Assembly: GCF_020510445.1 (NCBI RefSeq)
Contig: NZ_JAHBAG010000001.1
Location: forward strand, 1,154,501-1,218,500
Length of the DNA: 64,000 nt
Origin: Hydrogenophaga taeniospiralis
GTDB lineage: Bacteria > Pseudomonadota > Gammaproteobacteria > Burkholderiales > Burkholderiaceae_C
Reading direction: 5' to 3'
The position numbers and the translations under genes were made by a program. Under the pieces are notes generated by a model. That model made no database searches and was not told the DNA's origin. It saw only the letters and a program-made list of their open reading frames with translations. This document shows, piece after piece, positions 35,991 to 45,881 of this stretch; position 1 is the first letter of the stretch; the number at the start of each line of letters is the position of its first letter.

Positions 35991-36320
35991 ATGCACACAA
36001 CCAGCAACGCCCTCCCCGGGCAGCAACAGCACCCGATCGGCCTGTACCTGAAGGTCTGGGTCCTGCTCTTCGTGCTGAGCACGATGTCTTACGCCGTGGA
36101 CTACTACCACCTGCAAGGCATGTTGCGCTGGAGCCTGATCCTCATCTTCATGCTGCTGAAGGCCGGCCTCATCGTGGCCGTGTTCATGCACCTGGCCTGG
36201 GAGCGGCTGGCGCTGATCTACGCCATCCTGCTGCCGCCGCTGGCCCTGATCGCGCTGGTGGGGCTGATGGCCTCTGAGGCCGGCTACGTGCACCTGACGC
36301 GGCTGCTCTTCTTCCGCTAG
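35991..36320 (+). CDS. Cytochrome c oxidase subunit IV (caa3 CoxD-like)
   Basis: A 109-residue membrane protein with three helices, beginning MHTTSNALPGQQQHPIGLYL and carrying the family stretch LLKAGLIVAVFMHLAWERL. This is the small prokaryotic subunit IV of caa3 or bo3 oxidases, thought to help assembly. A GTG at 35982 overlapping the subunit III stop (GTGA) would add three residues and is an equally credible coupled start. It is followed by the heme O synthase gene after 34 bp. Confidence 0.83.
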   Translation: MHTTSNALPGQQQHPIGLYLKVWVLLFVLSTMSYAVDYYHLQGMLRWSLILIFMLLKAGLIVAVFMHLAWERLALIYAILLPPLALIALVGLMASEAGYVHLTRLLFFR

Positions 36321-36354
36321 CGTTCAACCTGGAAACCCCACGAGGGCCTGCGCC

Positions 36355-37275
36355 ATGTCGAAGCCTCCCACCGCACTGGCCGTGCCCCTGCCGCGTGGCA
36401 GGGTGATGCCCTGGCGCAGTTATGTCGAACTGGTCAAGCCCCGGGTCATCGCGCTGATGATGTTCACGGTGCTCGTCGGCATGCTGCTGTCGCGAGCGGG
36501 GTGGCCGCCCTGGACGGTGCTGGTCTTCGGCACCCTGGGCATCGGCTTGGTGGCCGCCAGCGCGGCCGCCGCCAACCACGTGATCGACCAGCGCATCGAC
36601 GCGCTGATGGCGCGCACGCGGGGCCGGCCGCTGCCGCGCGGTGTGCTGGGCACGGCGCAGGCGGTCGTCTTCGCCATCGCCCTGGGCCTGGCCGGCCTGG
36701 CGCTGCTGCTGTGGGTGAGCAACCCGCTGTGCGCCGTGCTCACGCTGGCATCGCTGCTCGGGTATGCCGTGGTCTACAGCCTGTTGCTCAAGAAGCGAAC
36801 GCCGCAGAACATCGTCATCGGGGGCGCCGCCGGTGCTGCGCCTCCGCTGCTGGGCTGGGTGGCGGTGACGGGCCAGGTGGACGCGGGCGCGCTGGTGCTG
36901 TTCCTCATCATCCTGATCTGGACGCCGCCGCATTTCTGGGCCCTGGCGATCCACCGCCGCGACGACTACGCCCGCGCCGGCATCCCGATGCTGCCGGTGG
37001 TGCGCGGCGTGCCCTACACCACGGCGCAGATCCTGTACTACAGCATCGCCCTGGGCGGTGTGTCGCTGCTGCCGGTGGCCATCGGCATGAGCGGCCCTCT
37101 CTACCTGTTCGGCGCACTCGCCCTCGGTGCGCGCTTCATCGCCTGCGCCTGGCGCCTGCGCCGGGACATCGCGCTGGCGATGCCCACCTTCCGCTATTCC
37201 ATCGTCTACCTGTTCGCGCTGTTTGCGCTGCTGCTGGCCGACCACTGGCTGGCGGCCTCGGGCTGGTCCGTCTGA
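36355..37275 (+). CDS. cyoE: Protoheme IX farnesyltransferase (heme O synthase)
   Basis: A 306-residue UbiA-family prenyltransferase with about nine helices. First aspartate-rich motif: AANHVIDQRIDALMARTRGR. Second motif region: YSLLLKKRTPQNIVIGG. Also HFWALAIHRRDDYARAGIPM. It adds a farnesyl group to heme B to give heme O, the precursor of the heme A needed by the oxidase encoded just upstream. Same strand, 34 bp after subunit IV. No heme A synthase (CtaA) or CtaG gene is in this cluster. Confidence 0.93.
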   Translation: MSKPPTALAVPLPRGRVMPWRSYVELVKPRVIALMMFTVLVGMLLSRAGWPPWTVLVFGTLGIGLVAASAAAANHVIDQRIDALMARTRGRPLPRGVLGTAQAVVFAIALGLAGLALLLWVSNPLCAVLTLASLLGYAVVYSLLLKKRTPQNIVIGGAAGAAPPLLGWVAVTGQVDAGALVLFLIILIWTPPHFWALAIHRRDDYARAGIPMLPVVRGVPYTTAQILYYSIALGGVSLLPVAIGMSGPLYLFGALALGARFIACAWRLRRDIALAMPTFRYSIVYLFALFALLLADHWLAASGWSV

Positions 37276-37362
37276 GTGGCCCAACCGAAGTGCCCCAACC
37301 GAGGGAGCGGCAGGGCGAGCACAGCCGCAGCCATGGGGCAGCGCATTGAGTTGGAGGCCGCC

Positions 37363-37842
37363 ATGTTCATTCCCCCTCGCTTGTCATCCTTCCTGCAGGC
37401 GCAGGACGCCGAATACGAGGTCCAGCGCCATCGGCACACCCGCGGCAGCTCGGACACCGCCCATGCCGCGCATGTGTCGCCGCACCAGCTGGCCAAGGCC
37501 GTCGTGCTGGAAGACGACATCGGCTGCGTGATGGCCGTGGTGCCGGCCGATCGCTACGTGCGGCTGGGCCGGGTGTCGCAGCTGCTGGAGCGCCAGCACC
37601 TGCGCCTGGCCGACGAGAACCGCATTGCCGCGTTGTTCCCCGACTGCGAACGCGGCGCCGTGCCCGCGCTGGGCATGGTCTGGGGCCTGGAGACGGTGGT
37701 CGATGACGAACTCGAAACCCTGAGCGTGGTCTACATCGAGTGCGGCGATCACGAGCGCCTGCTCCGGCTGGACCACCGGCAATTCCATGCGCTGATGCGC
37801 CAGGCGCGGCACGGGCAGTTCAGCGGACTGCGCCTGCACTGA
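37363..37842 (+). CDS. YbaK/ProX-type aminoacyl-tRNA deacylase domain protein
   Basis: A 159-residue single-domain protein of the YbaK/EbsC fold. It begins FIPPRLSSFLQAQDAEYEV and has the conserved lysine in HQLAKAVVLEDD, followed by VVPADRYVRLGRVSQLL. Such proteins clear mischarged tRNA (for example Ala- or Cys-tRNA-Pro); some are untested. The start chosen is the ATG at 37363, because TTGGAGG lies 6 nt before it; an ATG at 37333 or a GTG at 37276 would give a low-quality leader. It follows cyoE on the same strand by 87 bp and may be read through from the oxidase operon. Confidence 0.78.
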   Translation: MFIPPRLSSFLQAQDAEYEVQRHRHTRGSSDTAHAAHVSPHQLAKAVVLEDDIGCVMAVVPADRYVRLGRVSQLLERQHLRLADENRIAALFPDCERGAVPALGMVWGLETVVDDELETLSVVYIECGDHERLLRLDHRQFHALMRQARHGQFSGLRLH

Positions 37843-37875
37843 ACCGCCGCCGGGCCATGGCGGCGGCGCCGGCCT

Positions 37876-38658
37876 TCATCCGGCCCCATCCACGATGAGG
37901 TCGCGGTAGGCGTGCCAGCTGGCATGTGCCAGCAAGGGGAAGATGACGATCAGGCCCAGCATCAAGGTGGCGAAGCCGATCAGCACCAGGCCGGCGATCA
38001 GCGCGGCCCACAAGGCCATGGCGGCGGGGTTCGCCAGGCAGCAGCGCATGCTCGTGATGGCGGCCGTCACCACGTCGATCGGCCGGTCGAGCAGCAGCGG
38101 CGCACTCACCACCGACAGCGTGAACGCCATGACCGCGAACGCGGCCCCCACGCCAAAGAAAGCCAGCAACAGCGGCCAGTATTCGCCGGAGAACAGCACG
38201 TCCTGAACGACCGCTGATAGGTCGGGCACGTTGCCGCCGTAGGAGAGCGCGAAGATGATCGCCGAAACCCGCTCCCACAGGATCAGCGACAGCGTCAGCA
38301 TGAGGCCGAACAAGGCGATCGAACCGGCGTTGGATCGCCAGGCGAACATGGCCCGCGCCATGTCGATGCGTTCGTGGCGTTCGATTTGCGCCGATATGGC
38401 GTACAGCCCGATGGCCACGAACGGCGCCACCAGCAAGAAGCCGCCGGCAAAGGCCGGCACCAGGTAGGTGGCGCCCCAACTCAGGGCCAACAGCATCACA
38501 CCGAAGGCGGTGATGTACACACCGTAAGCCAGGCTCGATCGGCCCGATTGGGCGAGATCCGCGTAGCCTCGGCGCAACCATTCGAGTGGCTGCAGGGTTT
38601 CGACTCGGCGCACATGGGGTGTGTCCACGGCCGCGTGTCTTTCAAGGGCATGGTCCAT
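37876..38658 (-). CDS. DUF2189 integral membrane protein
   Basis: A 260-residue membrane protein with six predicted helices. The cytoplasmic N-terminus is followed by VRRVETLQPLEWLRRGYADL, which is characteristic of DUF2189, with helices from about residue 40 on. The family is unassigned but often lies beside cytochrome c oxidase or cbb3 clusters in proteobacteria, as here. It converges on the YbaK-like gene. A ribosome site (GGAGACC) lies just before the ATG at 38658. Confidence 0.78.
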   Translation of the reverse strand: MDHALERHAAVDTPHVRRVETLQPLEWLRRGYADLAQSGRSSLAYGVYITAFGVMLLALSWGATYLVPAFAGGFLLVAPFVAIGLYAISAQIERHERIDMARAMFAWRSNAGSIALFGLMLTLSLILWERVSAIIFALSYGGNVPDLSAVVQDVLFSGEYWPLLLAFFGVGAAFAVMAFTLSVVSAPLLLDRPIDVVTAAITSMRCCLANPAAMALWAALIAGLVLIGFATLMLGLIVIFPLLAHASWHAYRDLIVDGAG

Positions 38659-39025
38659 GACGGTCTCCTGCTGGAAGGGGCCAACGCAGATCGGCCCGGC
38701 CGCAGGCTGCGGTCATCGGTGGTGCGGCCAGCCACCCGCCCCCAGTCGGCGGCACGGCTTGCCGACCACGCCGAGGGTCGACATGCACAGGCAATGCTAG
38801 ACCCGTGGACCGCGCCGCGGCCGATGCCTGCTGCCCCAGCAGGGTTTTTCCGGGTCGGGCGCTTTGGACCGTGGGACATCCGCGGCGTCGGACACCCCAC
38901 GCCATCGACTGGCCAGCAAGCACCCCACAGGGAGCAACCCAATTGCCGACACAAAGGGCTGGGTTTCCGGGTGGTTACTGGGTAGAGTGGCTGTTTATCA
39001 CCGACCAACAAGAAGGAGACCCGCC
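38659..39025. other. Intergenic stretch with an orphan terminator
   Basis: Both flanking genes read outward, so the promoters of the DUF2189 gene (minus) and the aldo/keto reductase (plus) lie here. No protein gene is convincing. A canonical plus-strand terminator stands in the middle (38827-38849) with no plus-strand gene just before it. Sequence between 38950 and 39000 is less GC-rich and probably holds the reductase promoter. Confidence 0.5.
38827..38849 (+). terminator. Rho-independent terminator without an obvious upstream gene
   Basis: CCTGCTG-CCC-CAGCAGG, a perfect 7-bp stem, directly followed by GTTTTT on the plus strand. It could end a small RNA transcribed from about 38670, or block read-through toward the aldo/keto reductase gene. 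Confidence 0.6.
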
Positions 39026-40066
<1,041 letters not shown>

Positions 40067-40067
40067 G

Positions 40068-40976
40068 TCAGCTCAGCACCACGCTGGAGAGTCGCCGGCG
40101 GTAGGTCGCCACCGTCGGGTCTTCGGGGGGCACCTGGCCTTCGGCCACCTTGGGCTTGGGCGGTTCGATGATGTCGAGGATGGCGATGTAGGTCTTGCGG
40201 GCCAGGTCTTCGCTCCAGGCCTTGTCGCGCATCAGGATTTCCAGCAACTCGTCCATCGCTGGCACGAACTCGCTGTGGGCCATGAGCAACTGGGCCAGCG
40301 CGAAGCGGCTGTCGAAATCGCGCTTGTTGGCGGTGATCGCGGCCTGCAGTTCGGCCGCGCGGGCCTGCGGGTCGCCCACTGTGGCCTGGGCGTCGCGCGC
40401 CTTCATCCAGCGGCTGAGCGAGTCGAGCCGGCGCACCCCGGCGGCCTTGGCGATCACGGGGGCGAAGGCCACCTTGGCGTCGTCGTCGCGCTCCAGCTCC
40501 AGCAGCAGCTTCACCAGGTCGAAACGCGCGTCGTCGTTGTTGGGGTCGGTCTGCACCGCCTGCTGCAATTTCTCCAGAGCACCTTCCACGTCGCCATCGG
40601 CCAGCGCGTCCAGCGCGGCGGCTTCTTCCTCGGCGGCGGCCACTTCTTCGGCCGCGGGCAGGTGTTTGTCCAGGAATTCCTTGATCTGGCCTTCGGGCAG
40701 CGCGCCCATGAAGCCGTCCACCGGCTGGCCGTTCATGAGCAGCACGCAGGTCGGGATGCTGCGGATGCCGAAGGCCTGGGCGAGTTGCTGCTCCTGGTCG
40801 GAGTCGATCTTCACCAGCTTGAAACGGCCCGCGTAGTCGGTCTCGATCTTCTCCAGCAGCGGGCCGATGACCTTGCAGGGGCCGCACCACGGCGCCCAGA
40901 AATCCACCAGCACGGGCGTTTGCATCGAGGCTTCGATGACCTCGGTTTCGAAGTTGGCGATGGTGACGTTGATCAT
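40068..40976 (-). CDS. Thioredoxin-fold protein with TPR-like C-terminus (YbbN/CnoX type)
   Basis: A 302-residue protein. Residues 1-108 are a thioredoxin domain with the active site FWAPWCGPCKVIGPLLEK and cis-Pro in IRSIPTCVLLM. Residues about 115-300 form helical tetratricopeptide-like repeats (GDVEGALEKLQQAV; ARFDLVKLLLELER; SRFALAQLLMAHSEF). E. coli CnoX/YbbN with this plan protects proteins from oxidation and hands them to GroEL, although CnoX has lost the second Cys; here CGPC is complete, so it could be redox-active. The ATG at 40976 is divergent from purE, 139 bp away. Confidence 0.88.
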   Translation of the reverse strand: MINVTIANFETEVIEASMQTPVLVDFWAPWCGPCKVIGPLLEKIETDYAGRFKLVKIDSDQEQQLAQAFGIRSIPTCVLLMNGQPVDGFMGALPEGQIKEFLDKHLPAAEEVAAAEEEAAALDALADGDVEGALEKLQQAVQTDPNNDDARFDLVKLLLELERDDDAKVAFAPVIAKAAGVRRLDSLSRWMKARDAQATVGDPQARAAELQAAITANKRDFDSRFALAQLLMAHSEFVPAMDELLEILMRDKAWSEDLARKTYIAILDIIEPPKPKVAEGQVPPEDPTVATYRRRLSSVVLS

Positions 40977-41115
40977 GGCAATGGCTCTGGAGATGGGCCC
41001 ACGGTGGGCGGTGCGCGGGCGCGAAACGTAAAATCGACACTTTACCGGAGCCGGGCCGTCCTCCCCAGACCCGCTCCCCCCGCCGGCCCCCCGGGGCCCG
41101 ACACAAGGCAACCCA

Positions 41116-41607
41116 ATGAATCCCATTCAAGTGGGCGTGGTCATGGGCTCCAGCAGCGACTGGGACACCATGCAACACGCCGTGCAGATCCTCAAGGACT
41201 TCGGCATCGCACACGAGGCGCGGGTGGTTTCGGCGCACCGCATGCCCGACGACATGTTCGCCTACGCCGAAGCCGCCGTCGGCCGCGGCCTCAAGGCCAT
41301 CATCGCGGGCGCGGGCGGTGCGGCGCACCTGCCGGGCATGATCGCGGCCAAGACGGTGGTGCCGGTGCTGGGCGTGCCGGTGATGTCCAAGGCGCTGTCG
41401 GGCGTCGATTCGCTGCACAGCATCGTTCAGATGCCCAAGGGCGTGCCGGTGGCCACCTTTGCCATCGGCCCCGCCGGCGCGGCGAACGCGGCGCTGTTCG
41501 CCGTGGCCCTGCTGGCGAACGTTGACCCGGCCCTGCGCGCCCAACTCGAAGCCTTCCGCGCCGCGCAGACCGAGGCGGCCCGCCACATGACCCTTCCCAC
41601 GGAATGA
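41116..41607 (+). CDS. purE: N5-carboxyaminoimidazole ribonucleotide mutase
   Basis: A 163-residue class I PurE. Substrate-site motifs are complete: [31 protein letters not shown] with the catalytic His, [17 protein letters not shown], and [20 protein letters not shown]. It converts N5-CAIR to CAIR in purine synthesis and needs the PurK product encoded next, 4 bp downstream. A TAAAAT box (41028-41033) about 80 bp upstream is a plausible -10 element. Confidence 0.95.
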   Translation: MNPIQVGVVMGSSSDWDTMQHAVQILKDFGIAHEARVVSAHRMPDDMFAYAEAAVGRGLKAIIAGAGGAAHLPGMIAAKTVVPVLGVPVMSKALSGVDSLHSIVQMPKGVPVATFAIGPAGAANAALFAVALLANVDPALRAQLEAFRAAQTEAARHMTLPTE

Positions 41608-41611
41608 CCCC

Positions 41612-42835
41612 ATGAGTCTCAAGCCCTTGCTTCCCGGCGCCCTGTCCGACCGCGGCCAGCAGATGACCCTGGGCGTCATGGGCGGTGGCCAGTTGGGCCG
41701 CATGTTCGTGCAGGCCGCGCAGGCCATGGGCTATTTCACGGCGGTGCTGGACCCGGACCCCGCCAGCCCGGCCGGGCTGATCAGCCACTACCACATACAG
41801 ACCCCGTACGACGACGAGCAGGGCCTGGCGCAGCTGATGCAGCGCTGCGACGCCATCACCACCGAGTTCGAGAACGTGCCCGCGCCCGCGCTGCTCACGC
41901 TCGGCGCGCACCGGCCGGTGGCGCCGTCGGCCGCCTGCGTGGCCGTGGCGCAGGACCGCATCGAGGAAAAAGCGCATTTCGTGGCCTGCGGCCCGATCAG
42001 CGGTGTCTACCCCGCGCCCTACGCGGCCGTTGAAACGCCCGAGTTGCTGGCGGCGGTGCCGGCCAATCTGCTGCCCGGCATCCTGAAAACCGCCCGCCTG
42101 GGTTACGACGGCAAGGGCCAGATCCGCGTGAAGAGCCGCGAAGAGTTGGCCGCCGCCTGGGAGCAGCTGGGCCGCGTGCCCTGCGTGCTGGAAAAGCTGA
42201 TGCCGCTGCAAAGCGAGTGTTCGGTGCTGGTGGCGCGCGGCGCCGACGGCCAGGTGGTGAGTTTCCCGGTGCAGGCCAACACGCACCACGACGGCATCCT
42301 GGCCATCACGGAGGTGTACGAGGGCGCCGTGCCGGCCGAGCTGGCCGCGCGCGCGCAGGCCAGCACGGTCGCCATTGCCAACCACCTGCATTACGTGGGC
42401 GTGCTCTGCGTGGAGTACTTCGTGGTGGACGACGGCGCGGGCGGCTCGGACCTGATCGTCAACGAAATGGCACCGCGCCCACACAACAGCGGCCACTACA
42501 CGCAGAACGCCTGCGACATCTCGCAGTTCGAGGCGCAGGTGCGCGCGCTGGCCGGCCTGCCGCTGCCCACACCGCGCCAGCACAGCCCGGCCATCATGGT
42601 CAACCTGCTGGGCGACCTCTGGTTCAACGCCAACGGCGTGCGCGCCCAGGCCAGCGAGCAGCCGGTGTCGCCGCCCTGGGCCCAGGTGCTGGCGCTGCCC
42701 GGCACCCACCTGCACCTCTACGGCAAGCTCAGCGCGCGCCCGGGCCGCAAGATGGGCCACCTGAACATCACCGCGCCCACGGTGGCGCAGGCGCGCGAGA
42801 CGGCGGCGCGGGTGCTGGCCCTGCTGGGACTATGA
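41612..42835 (+). CDS. purK: N5-carboxyaminoimidazole ribonucleotide synthase
   Basis: A 407-residue ATP-grasp enzyme that makes N5-CAIR from AIR, ATP and bicarbonate. Key parts: LGVMGGGQLGRMFVQAAQAM, TEFENVPAPAL, the ATP-grasp lysine region KTARLGYDGKGQI, and the metal-binding end NEMAPRPHNSGHYTQNAC. It starts 4 bp after purE, so the pair is one operon. A strong 11-bp hairpin (42905-42930) lies 69 bp after the stop and may end the message. Confidence 0.94.
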   Translation: MSLKPLLPGALSDRGQQMTLGVMGGGQLGRMFVQAAQAMGYFTAVLDPDPASPAGLISHYHIQTPYDDEQGLAQLMQRCDAITTEFENVPAPALLTLGAHRPVAPSAACVAVAQDRIEEKAHFVACGPISGVYPAPYAAVETPELLAAVPANLLPGILKTARLGYDGKGQIRVKSREELAAAWEQLGRVPCVLEKLMPLQSECSVLVARGADGQVVSFPVQANTHHDGILAITEVYEGAVPAELAARAQASTVAIANHLHYVGVLCVEYFVVDDGAGGSDLIVNEMAPRPHNSGHYTQNACDISQFEAQVRALAGLPLPTPRQHSPAIMVNLLGDLWFNANGVRAQASEQPVSPPWAQVLALPGTHLHLYGKLSARPGRKMGHLNITAPTVAQARETAARVLALLGL

Positions 42836-43039
42836 CCCTCCCGACGCGCCTGCGGCGCGCCTTGCAGGCCGCAGCATCGCCAGAGTCGATGCCTCTTCGG
42901 GCTGTCCAAGCCTGCGCGGGCAGGCTTGGAGCCGCAGCCCTCAGCCCCCCAGGGGGCCGCACTGGCGGCCCGGCAAAGCCGGTTCCGCGGTGCGCCGGGT
43001 TTGGGGCATTTCTCCCATGATGATGTTGCTGATGCGCCC
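42836..43039. other. Intergenic region with hairpin after purK
   Basis: TCCAAGCCTGC (42905-42915) pairs perfectly with GCAGGCTTGGA (42920-42930) around GCGG, with no T-run. It abuts a dispersed-repeat copy (42931-42996). Confidence 0.55.
42931..42996. repeat. Dispersed GC-rich repeat upstream of tsaC
   Basis: CCCCCCAGGGGGCCGCACTGG, then GGCCCGGCAAAGCCGGTTCC and GCGGT: the same block as at 30758-30830 and 63768-63844. Confidence 0.65.
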
Positions 43040-44053
43040 ATGTCTCTCGTTCTGAACGCCCAAGATCCGGCGGCCATCGGGTCCGCTGCCCGGCGCCTGG
43101 CAGCGGGTTCGCTGGTGGGGCTGCCGACCGAAACCGTCTACGGCCTGGCGGCCGACGCCGACAACGCCAGCGCGGTGCACCGCATTTTTGAAGCCAAGGG
43201 CCGCCCGAGCGACCACCCGCTGATCGTGCACCTCGCGCCGGGCGCGGGGCCGCAGGGCTGGCGCGCCGGGGTGGACCACTACGCGAGCGAGGTGCCGGCG
43301 TTTGCGCTGGCGCTGATGCAGGCGTTCTGGCCCGGTCCGCTCACGCTCATCCTGCCGCGCCGGCCCGAGGTGGCGGCGGTGGCCGCGGGGGGGCAGGATT
43401 CGGTGGGCCTGCGCTGCCCGGCGCACCCGGTGGCCCAGGCGCTGCTGACGGCCGCGGTCGCCCAGGGCGTGCACGGCGTGGCCGCGCCCAGCGCCAACCG
43501 CTTTGGCCGCGTCAGCCCCACCACGGCGCAGCACGTGGCCGAAGAGTTCGCCGGGCTGTCCGACGACGCGCTGCTGATCCTGGACGGCGGCGCCTGCCCG
43601 GTCGGCATCGAGTCCACCATCGTGGACTGCACGCGTGGCCACCCGGTGCTGCTGCGCCCCGGCATGATCACGCCGGACCGGCTCGAAGCGGCCTGTGGCC
43701 AGCCGCTGCGCGCGCGCGACGAGGCCGCGCCGCGCGCCTCGGGCACGCTCGAATCGCACTACGCGCCACGCGCCCAGGTGCGCCTGATGAGCGCGCAGCA
43801 GTTGCAGGCCGCCCTGGACCTGCTCGGCGCCGACGCGAAAAACATCGCGGTCTACGCGCGCCAGGCGGTCCGCACGGTGGCGGCGGTGCCGCGGCGGCGC
43901 ATGCCCGATGACGCCGCGCGCTGCGCGCAGGAGCTGTTCGCCGTGCTGCGCGAACTCGACGCTACCGGCGTGCGCCTGATCTGGGTCGAGACGCCCCCGG
44001 ACGACGCCGCGTGGGATGGCGTGCGCGACCGGCTGCAGCGCGCCGCGGCCTGA
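43040..44053 (+). CDS. L-threonylcarbamoyladenylate synthase (Sua5/YwlC type)
   Basis: A 337-residue enzyme with both the YrdC catalytic domain and the extra Sua5 C-terminal domain. YrdC motifs: GLPTETVYGLAADADNAS, KGRPSDHPLIVHL, FWPGPLTLILPRR and PSANRFGRVSPTTAQHV; the linker LESHYAPRAQVRL marks the Sua5 class. It makes threonylcarbamoyl-AMP from Thr, bicarbonate and ATP for the t6A37 tRNA modification. TsaB, which acts in the next step, is encoded 1.8 kb downstream. The start is the ATG at 43040 (MSLVLNAQDPAAIG). Confidence 0.92.
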   Translation: MSLVLNAQDPAAIGSAARRLAAGSLVGLPTETVYGLAADADNASAVHRIFEAKGRPSDHPLIVHLAPGAGPQGWRAGVDHYASEVPAFALALMQAFWPGPLTLILPRRPEVAAVAAGGQDSVGLRCPAHPVAQALLTAAVAQGVHGVAAPSANRFGRVSPTTAQHVAEEFAGLSDDALLILDGGACPVGIESTIVDCTRGHPVLLRPGMITPDRLEAACGQPLRARDEAAPRASGTLESHYAPRAQVRLMSAQQLQAALDLLGADAKNIAVYARQAVRTVAAVPRRRMPDDAARCAQELFAVLRELDATGVRLIWVETPPDDAAWDGVRDRLQRAAA

Positions 44054-44109
44054 GCCCGTCGGAGGACCACCGGAGCGCGATCCCGATGCGTGAAGCGGTG
44101 CAGCCCAGG

Positions 44110-44183
44110 GCACCGCCGGGCCGGCTTTGCCGGACGGCCAGTGCCGCCCCCTTGAGGGGGTAGCGCGAAGCGCTGCGGGGGTG
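44110..44183. repeat. Dispersed GC-rich repeat between tsaC and dacB
   Basis: CACCGCCGGGCCGGCTTTGC, CGGACGGCCAGTGCC, then CCCCCTTGAGGGGG and TAGCGCGAAGCGCTGCGGGG; the last hairpin recurs at 3809 and 15080. It fills the 137-bp gap between convergent genes. Confidence 0.65.
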
Positions 44184-44190
44184 GTTCGCT

Positions 44191-45753
44191 TCAATCCGCC
44201 TGCGAGGCCGTCCACTCCACCAGCGCTTCGAGCGCCGGGCGCGCGGCCGGCGCGTTGGGGTGGTTGATGAAGCCGACCACCGCGTAGCGCGTGCCGTTGA
44301 CCGCATTGACGTAGCCGGCCACCCCCATCACGTCGCGCAGGGTGCCGGTCTTGAGCCAGGCGTTGCCGCGCGCTGCGCTGAGCGGGTCTTGCGCCATGCG
44401 GGCGGCCGTGCCATTGACGCCGGCGATGGACAGCGACTGCACGAAGCGCTCGCCCTGCGGGTGGCGCGCGGCGTGGCGCAGCAGGCCCACCAGCGCATCG
44501 GCGGTGATGCGCTCGTCGCGCGACAGGCCCGAGCCGTTGTGCAGCACCGGGGGCTCGTGGCGCGGCCCGAAGGTGCGCCGCCACCAGGCCGCGATCACCT
44601 CGCGCGAGCGCTCGAAGCGGCCCGGGCGCATCAGGGCCAGCCGGTCGGCCAGCGCGCTCTCGCTCATCACCTGGGTGGGCGAGAGCCGGCCCAGGGTGAG
44701 GAAGACCTGCTGCGCCATCACGTTGTTGCTCCACTGGTTGACGTCGGTGATGATGTCCGACAGCGGCAGCGAGCGCGCGTCGTGCAGCAGGCGTGCGCCG
44801 GGTGGCGTGGGGCCGGTGCGCACCTGGCCGGTGAGCGCGCCGCCGCTGGCGCGCCACAGGCCTTCCAGGGCGCGCGCGGCGTAGCTGGCGGGGTCCTGGT
44901 AGGCCACGGGCCAGCTGCGTTCGCCGCAATCCAGCGGATAACGGCCGCCGAAACGGATGGTGTTGGCGTCGTCGAAACGCGCCAGCAGGCCCAGGCGCCA
45001 GTCGCCGCAGCCGCCGCCGGAGAGCGGCACGGTGGTGTCGACGGCCAGGCCCGCCAGCGGCGGCTCGCTGCGCACCCAGGCCACGCCTGCGGCCGGGTCG
45101 GGCAAGAAGCTCAGGATCACCGACTTGAAGTTCACCAGCAGGGCGTCGGGCGAGGCGTTGTACGGGCGCAGGGCCTCGCCGTCGAACGCGCCGGGGTCGC
45201 TCTCGGGCAGCTCGAAGTCGCTGTGGTCGAGCACCATGTCGCCCAGGACCACGCGCACGCCCTGGTCCTGCAGGGCCACGAAGGCGTCCTGGATGCGTTC
45301 GAGCACCAGCTTGGGGTCGCCGCCGCCGCGCACGTACAGGTTGCCGCGCAACACGCCTTCGCTGACCTCGCCGTCGGTGAAAAAGCGCGTGTTCCAGGTG
45401 AAATCCGGGCCCAGCAGGTCGATCGCCGCGTAGGTGGTGACCAGCTTCATCACCGAAGCCGGGTTGACCGAGGCCTCGGCGCGGTGGCGCAGCCGCTCGG
45501 GGCCGGGCGGCGCGACCGGCACCACCAGCGCCGAGAGCGCATCGGCCGGCACACCGGCGCGCGCCAGCGCCGCCGACACGCCGGGGGGCAGCCCGTTCTT
45601 TGACGGGACCGGCAGCTGGGCGCAGGCGGGCAGGGTCAGCGCCCCCAGCAGGACGAGCGCGGTGCGCGCGAGGGCGCGGCGCACACGGCGCCAGTGGGGC
45701 GGGAAAGAGAGCAACACAGCGGGCAGCAGGGCGGCGGACATGGGGGTTTTCAT
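44191..45753 (-). CDS. dacB: D-alanyl-D-alanine carboxypeptidase/endopeptidase (PBP4 class C)
   Basis: A 520-residue penicillin-binding protein. An N-terminal signal anchor (about residues 28-45, ending LTLPACAQ) leads to the three active-site motifs: SVMK (SxxK), SNN in NQWSNNVMAQQ (SxN), and KTG in WLKTGTLRDVMG. A class C insertion lies between the first and second motif. It trims or cuts peptidoglycan cross-links in the periplasm. The cysteine in PACAQ gives a possible lipobox, so it may be a lipoprotein. The ATG at 45753 is used. It is divergent from tsaB. Confidence 0.9.
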   Translation of the reverse strand: MKTPMSAALLPAVLLSFPPHWRRVRRALARTALVLLGALTLPACAQLPVPSKNGLPPGVSAALARAGVPADALSALVVPVAPPGPERLRHRAEASVNPASVMKLVTTYAAIDLLGPDFTWNTRFFTDGEVSEGVLRGNLYVRGGGDPKLVLERIQDAFVALQDQGVRVVLGDMVLDHSDFELPESDPGAFDGEALRPYNASPDALLVNFKSVILSFLPDPAAGVAWVRSEPPLAGLAVDTTVPLSGGGCGDWRLGLLARFDDANTIRFGGRYPLDCGERSWPVAYQDPASYAARALEGLWRASGGALTGQVRTGPTPPGARLLHDARSLPLSDIITDVNQWSNNVMAQQVFLTLGRLSPTQVMSESALADRLALMRPGRFERSREVIAAWWRRTFGPRHEPPVLHNGSGLSRDERITADALVGLLRHAARHPQGERFVQSLSIAGVNGTAARMAQDPLSAARGNAWLKTGTLRDVMGVAGYVNAVNGTRYAVVGFINHPNAPAARPALEALVEWTASQAD

Positions 45754-45881
45754 TATGGGACGGCGGCCCGCGCCGCTGGCGCCCTGCGGTGAAAAGAGGC
45801 GGCCCTTGCCGGGCACGGGCGGTCTGCGGGCATGCCGCGCGGCGGCCAGGCCGGCCCCCCGGGGTGGCCGATAATGCCCGG

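Noticed and set aside
42905..42930. Standard terminator after purK
   Set aside because: The stem is perfect but no T-run follows, so it is recorded only as a hairpin in the intergenic entry.
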